DNA of 64,000 bases from Chryseobacterium geocarposphaerae. Its GTDB lineage: Bacteria > Bacteroidota > Bacteroidia > Flavobacteriales > Weeksellaceae. A program made the translations under genes and the position numbers. Within the stretch, counting starts at the first letter, position 1; every line of letters starts with the position of its first letter. Positions 61,317 to 64,000 of the stretch are shown one piece after another. The notes beneath the pieces were generated by a model. That model was given only the letters and a program-made list of their open reading frames with translations, made no database searches and had not been told where the DNA came from. The stretch is taken from NCBI RefSeq assembly GCF_002797535.1, contig NZ_PGFD01000002.1:558001-622000 (forward strand), written 5' to 3'.

Positions 61317-62705
61317 TTGGAAGAATATTTTGGAAATGAACTTGTAAAAAAGTTCGAGGAAATGATGGAAAACAATGACGAATTCTACTTTGATACAGAA
61401 GAGTTAGAAGATATCATTGTCTACTACTTGGAGCTGGGAGACTTTAATTATGCAGATACGGCAGTTAATTATGGTCTGAAGCTTCATCCCAATTCTTTAG
61501 ATATCAAGATCAAAAAGCTTGAAATTTTACTGGAATGGGAAGAGTATACAGCGGCAAAGGAGCTTATTGATGAGTTGAAGGGTTCTTCTATGGAAAACAC
61601 CGACTTTTTGGTTTGCTATGCCAAGTATTACTCAAATTTAGGAAACCCTAGAAGATCAATCGAAATATGTAAAAAAGCATTGGAACTGAAAGAAGAAGAA
61701 AACTTCCTTCATAATTTCATTGCGGATGAATATGTGAATCTGGGAGATCCTTTTAATGCGCTAAAACATTATAAAAAGGCCCTTAAAGAAGACCCTACAG
61801 ATGAGTACTCATTAGAAAACTGTATGGTTTGCTTTGCCGATTTAAATAAAAGTGAAGAAGCAATCGCTTTCCTTAATGAATATTTGGATGAATTTGCTTA
61901 TTCAGAAGTGGCGTGGTTCGAATACGGTCAGTTTTACTTCAACAGAAAAAATTACGAAGAAGCCATAAAAGGATACGATTATTTATTGGCGATCAATTCA
62001 AGTTCTGTTGGTGTATATGCTAATAAAGCTGCCTGTTATGAAGCTTTAGGGCAATATAAAAAAGCAATCGAAGTGTATGAGGAAATGCTGGAGTTAGAAT
62101 ATACAAAAGCATTTACATTCTATAAAATCGGGCTTTGCTATAAAGCTCTGAAACAGCCGATAATGGCCTTAAATTCTTTTCAGAAATCATTGAGAGAAGA
62201 TCCGCAGTTCTATCTTGCCATGATGGAGCAATCCTATCTTTACGAAGAAATGGGCGGAATGACAGAAGCATTGCATTTTGCGAAAGAGGCAACTCATCTG
62301 AATGAAAATAATCTTGATTACCAGAAAAGATTAGCATTTTTATTTATTGATTCCGGAAAGTTTGAAGAAAGCCTTTCATGCCTGAAGAAATTAGTAGATT
62401 CGGAACCTTCGAGATTTTATAACTGGTATGCGTATTCAGAAGTATTGATGCTTTTGGGAGAATATGAAGAAGCTATAATGGTTTTAAATAAAGCATTGAA
62501 ATCACATCGCAGAGCCGAATTGTATTATCAGTTGAGTAATTGTTATTTCAACCTGAAAGATCAGGAAAAAGGAAGCGAATCACTTCAGAATGCTTTGGAA
62601 TTGGATCCGTCTTTGGTTACAGATATGCAGAAAAAATATCCGTATATTAAAGATGAGGTTAAAAAAGCCAGGGCTAAAGTAAAGAAGAAAAACTCTGAAG
62701 GTTAA
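61317..62705 (+). CDS. TPR protein with TTG start
   Basis: A 462-residue soluble protein made almost entirely of tetratricopeptide repeats, for example NTDFLVCYAKYYSNLGNPRR, FNALKHYKKALKEDPTDEYS and GVYANKAACYEALGQYKKAI. A basic tail ends KKARAKVKKKNSEG. The start is TTG (MEEYFGNELVKKFEEM); no earlier ATG is in frame and the next ATG would remove conserved residues. It is likely an adaptor; partners are unknown. It lies 124 bases after glmM. Confidence 0.8.
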   Translation: MEEYFGNELVKKFEEMMENNDEFYFDTEELEDIIVYYLELGDFNYADTAVNYGLKLHPNSLDIKIKKLEILLEWEEYTAAKELIDELKGSSMENTDFLVCYAKYYSNLGNPRRSIEICKKALELKEEENFLHNFIADEYVNLGDPFNALKHYKKALKEDPTDEYSLENCMVCFADLNKSEEAIAFLNEYLDEFAYSEVAWFEYGQFYFNRKNYEEAIKGYDYLLAINSSSVGVYANKAACYEALGQYKKAIEVYEEMLELEYTKAFTFYKIGLCYKALKQPIMALNSFQKSLREDPQFYLAMMEQSYLYEEMGGMTEALHFAKEATHLNENNLDYQKRLAFLFIDSGKFEESLSCLKKLVDSEPSRFYNWYAYSEVLMLLGEYEEAIMVLNKALKSHRRAELYYQLSNCYFNLKDQEKGSESLQNALELDPSLVTDMQKKYPYIKDEVKKARAKVKKKNSEG

Positions 62706-62711
62706 ACCGTA

Positions 62712-62804
62712 TCATTCTGAACATAAACCAAAGGTTTACGAACGTAGTTCAGAAATGAAGTGAAGAATCTGTTTTAGATTTGAGATCTTTCTCCGGTCGA
62801 AATG
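62712..62804. repeat. Dispersed GTCATTCTGA-type repeat, copy c
   Basis: Begins TCATTCTGAACATAAACCAA and ends TCGAAATGA. Its first 33 bases are the exact reverse complement of part of copy b, and the rest continues to match less perfectly. Confidence 0.8.
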
Positions 62805-62818
62805 ATATATTAAAATAA

Positions 62819-62842
62819 AAATCCTGCAGGAATGCAGGATTT
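62819..62842 (-). terminator. Terminator after the EamA gene
   Basis: Stem AAATCCTGCA with its complement, loop GGAA; the T-rich tail follows on the minus strand. Confidence 0.8.
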
Positions 62843-63731
62843 ATTTTTTTATAACGTTGGGTTTTGCCCTTAAAAAGATCAATCCGGCAATAATGATTCC
62901 TGCGCCTACAAATTGCATGATGCTTAATTTTTCACCATCCAAAAAGCCCCAAATGATGGCTACAATCGGCATTAGTAAGGTAACTGTGGAGGCGAATAAA
63001 GGAGAAGATACTTTTAGCAGACGATAATTCATCATCATGGCCAATCCGGTTCCGAAAACAGATAACAAGCTTACAAACATCAATCCGGTTAAATTCTTTT
63101 CATCAAGACTGAATGTTGAAAAGAACCCTGTAAACGTTAGGGCAATAACTGATGGAAAAAATAACACAAAAGAGAATACAAAAGCAGATAAAACAGTAGA
63201 AGAAACCGCCATAAGTTTTGATTTTACTGTTGTGGTGCTCATTGCATAACATAAGGTTGCCAATAATAAAAGCAAAATTGGAATCAATTTAAATTTCCCG
63301 CCTTCTCCGTCCCCGCCAAAGGCCAATAAGCAAACCCCAGTAAAGCTGATAAGAGTACCGAAAATTTGCTGTTTTGTAGTTTCAAACTTCCAAACCAGGG
63401 CTCCAACGATGATCACGAAAATGGGCATCATGGAATTAATGATACCGGCAATACTGCTGCTTACCTCAGTTTCTGCAATCGGAAATAAAAACATTGGGAT
63501 AAAATTTCCTGTAAATGCAGCTAAAATCAGCCATTTTAAATGTTTTTTCGGAAATAGTTTATATTTTGAAATCGCAATAGGCATCAAGATAATTCCGGCT
63601 ATCAAAACTCTTAAAGCTCCTACCTGATACGGGCTGAAATGTTCTAAAGATTTTTTGATTAAAATGAAAGATGATCCCCAAATAATACTTAATATGATGA
63701 GAAGGACCCATTTTTCTTTATCTGCGTTCAT
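62841..63731 (-). CDS. EamA/DMT-family transporter
   Basis: A 296-residue inner-membrane protein with ten predicted helices in two EamA repeats, each about 140 residues. The N-terminal WGSSFILIKKSLEHFSPYQ is typical of the drug/metabolite transporter group; PIVAIIWGFLDGEKLSIMQF marks the second repeat. Such proteins export amino acids or metabolites, but the substrate is not predictable. Its start overlaps the end of aat by 14 bases, so the two genes are coupled. Confidence 0.9.
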   Translation of the reverse strand: MNADKEKWVLLIILSIIWGSSFILIKKSLEHFSPYQVGALRVLIAGIILMPIAISKYKLFPKKHLKWLILAAFTGNFIPMFLFPIAETEVSSSIAGIINSMMPIFVIIVGALVWKFETTKQQIFGTLISFTGVCLLAFGGDGEGGKFKLIPILLLLLATLCYAMSTTTVKSKLMAVSSTVLSAFVFSFVLFFPSVIALTFTGFFSTFSLDEKNLTGLMFVSLLSVFGTGLAMMMNYRLLKVSSPLFASTVTLLMPIVAIIWGFLDGEKLSIMQFVGAGIIIAGLIFLRAKPNVIKK

Positions 63732-64000
63732 TGTTTTGGTGTAATATTTTTAAAAACTCTTTTTTAGGAATCATTTTTGCTCCCAGGCTTTCAAGATGTT
63801 CGGTATGGGACTGACAGTCAATTAATTCTAGATTCTTGTTCGATTCGATAAAATGAATAAACCCGGCTTTGGAAGCATTGCTCACCTTGGCAAACATACT
63901 TTCGCCACAGAACACATTTCCAATCTGAAGGCCATAGAATCCGCCGACTAATTCTCCGTTCTGCCACACTTCAATACTTTTTGCCAACCCATATTCATGC
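63718..64000 (-). CDS. aat: Leucyl/phenylalanyl-tRNA-protein transferase, 3' part
   Basis: Aat transfers Leu or Phe from tRNA to N-terminal Arg or Lys of proteins, marking them for ClpAP through the N-degron pathway. Only the C-terminal part is inside the window: the frame is open to the last base and reads HEYGLAKSIEVWQNGELVGG, then FCGESMFAKVSNASK, ELIDCQSHTEHLESLGA, and IPKKEFLKIL. All are family signatures. The 5' end lies beyond the right edge. Confidence 0.93.
   Translation of the reverse strand, partial: HEYGLAKSIEVWQNGELVGGFYGLQIGNVFCGESMFAKVSNASKAGFIHFIESNKNLELIDCQSHTEHLESLGAKMIPKKEFLKILHQNNERR

Overview
The window looks like a low-GC Flavobacteriia chromosome, most probably Chryseobacterium or a close Weeksellaceae relative. 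The evidence is a fused MurF-alanine racemase, a SprE/PorW-type lipoprotein of the type IX secretion system, a GLPGLI protein beside a TonB-receptor-like barrel, a bacteriocin-like peptide with a GG leader, promoter elements of the Bacteroidetes TAnnTTTG type, and dispersed repeats of the GTCATTCTGA and GTGAAACGCC families. No rRNA, tRNA, CRISPR array, transposase or integrase was seen.

Region 1 to 14.6 kb is housekeeping: guaC, fabG, a WG-repeat protein, rsmI, an acidic repeat protein, tdk, and a run of murF-alr, a patatin-barrel protein, ybeY, mnmG and a methyltransferase. Two perfect parS palindromes (TGTTTCACGTGAAACA) flank mnmG. Between 14.6 and 17.2 kb lie a gene-free stretch with three copies of a 65-base repeat, pgk, and an AT-rich intergenic region with three DnaA-box-like 9-mers. 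This combination makes the replication origin region a serious candidate.

Region 17 to 38 kb is again mostly core: a DUF4139 protein, rpiB, rnr, a LysE exporter, LD-carboxypeptidase, YraN, an SDR, tsaB, sprE, maf, kdsC, a DUF2520 protein, an ECF sigma operon, an outer-membrane barrel and lepA. A 0.7-kb cassette between rnr and the LysE gene is bracketed by two copies of the last eight codons of rnr and holds a decapitated lipoprotein gene.

Region 38.2 to 48.4 kb is the most interesting part. A Nudix/winged-helix regulator (NrtR type) precedes a same-strand array of genes nearly all linked to NAD+ and ADP-ribose: NADAR, a 2OG-Fe(II) hydroxylase, a coiled-coil protein plus a VWA-like protein, a divergent adenylosuccinate-synthetase paralogue, a relic of a TARG1-like macrodomain gene, a SLOG-like protein, a crystallin-J1/TIGR02452 (PARG-like) fusion with a probable one-base frameshift at its start, two ADP-ribosylglycohydrolases, a macrodomain, a sirtuin and the NAD-dependent RNA 2'-phosphotransferase KptA. 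Near-identical 21-base palindrome-like sites overlap the promoter at the head of the array and recur inside it. Read together, this suggests a regulated system that makes, erases and recycles ADP-ribose marks, possibly on nucleic acids.

Region 48.4 to 64 kb holds a GG-leader peptide, an M14 peptidase, a pair of unrecognised small proteins (one with eight cysteines), a cupin/JmjC-like protein, a TonB-receptor-like barrel and a GLPGLI protein sharing a bipartite promoter-like motif, a DinB protein, feoA-feoB with its small Cys-rich partner, glmM, a TPR protein, an EamA transporter and the C-terminal part of aat, cut by the window edge.
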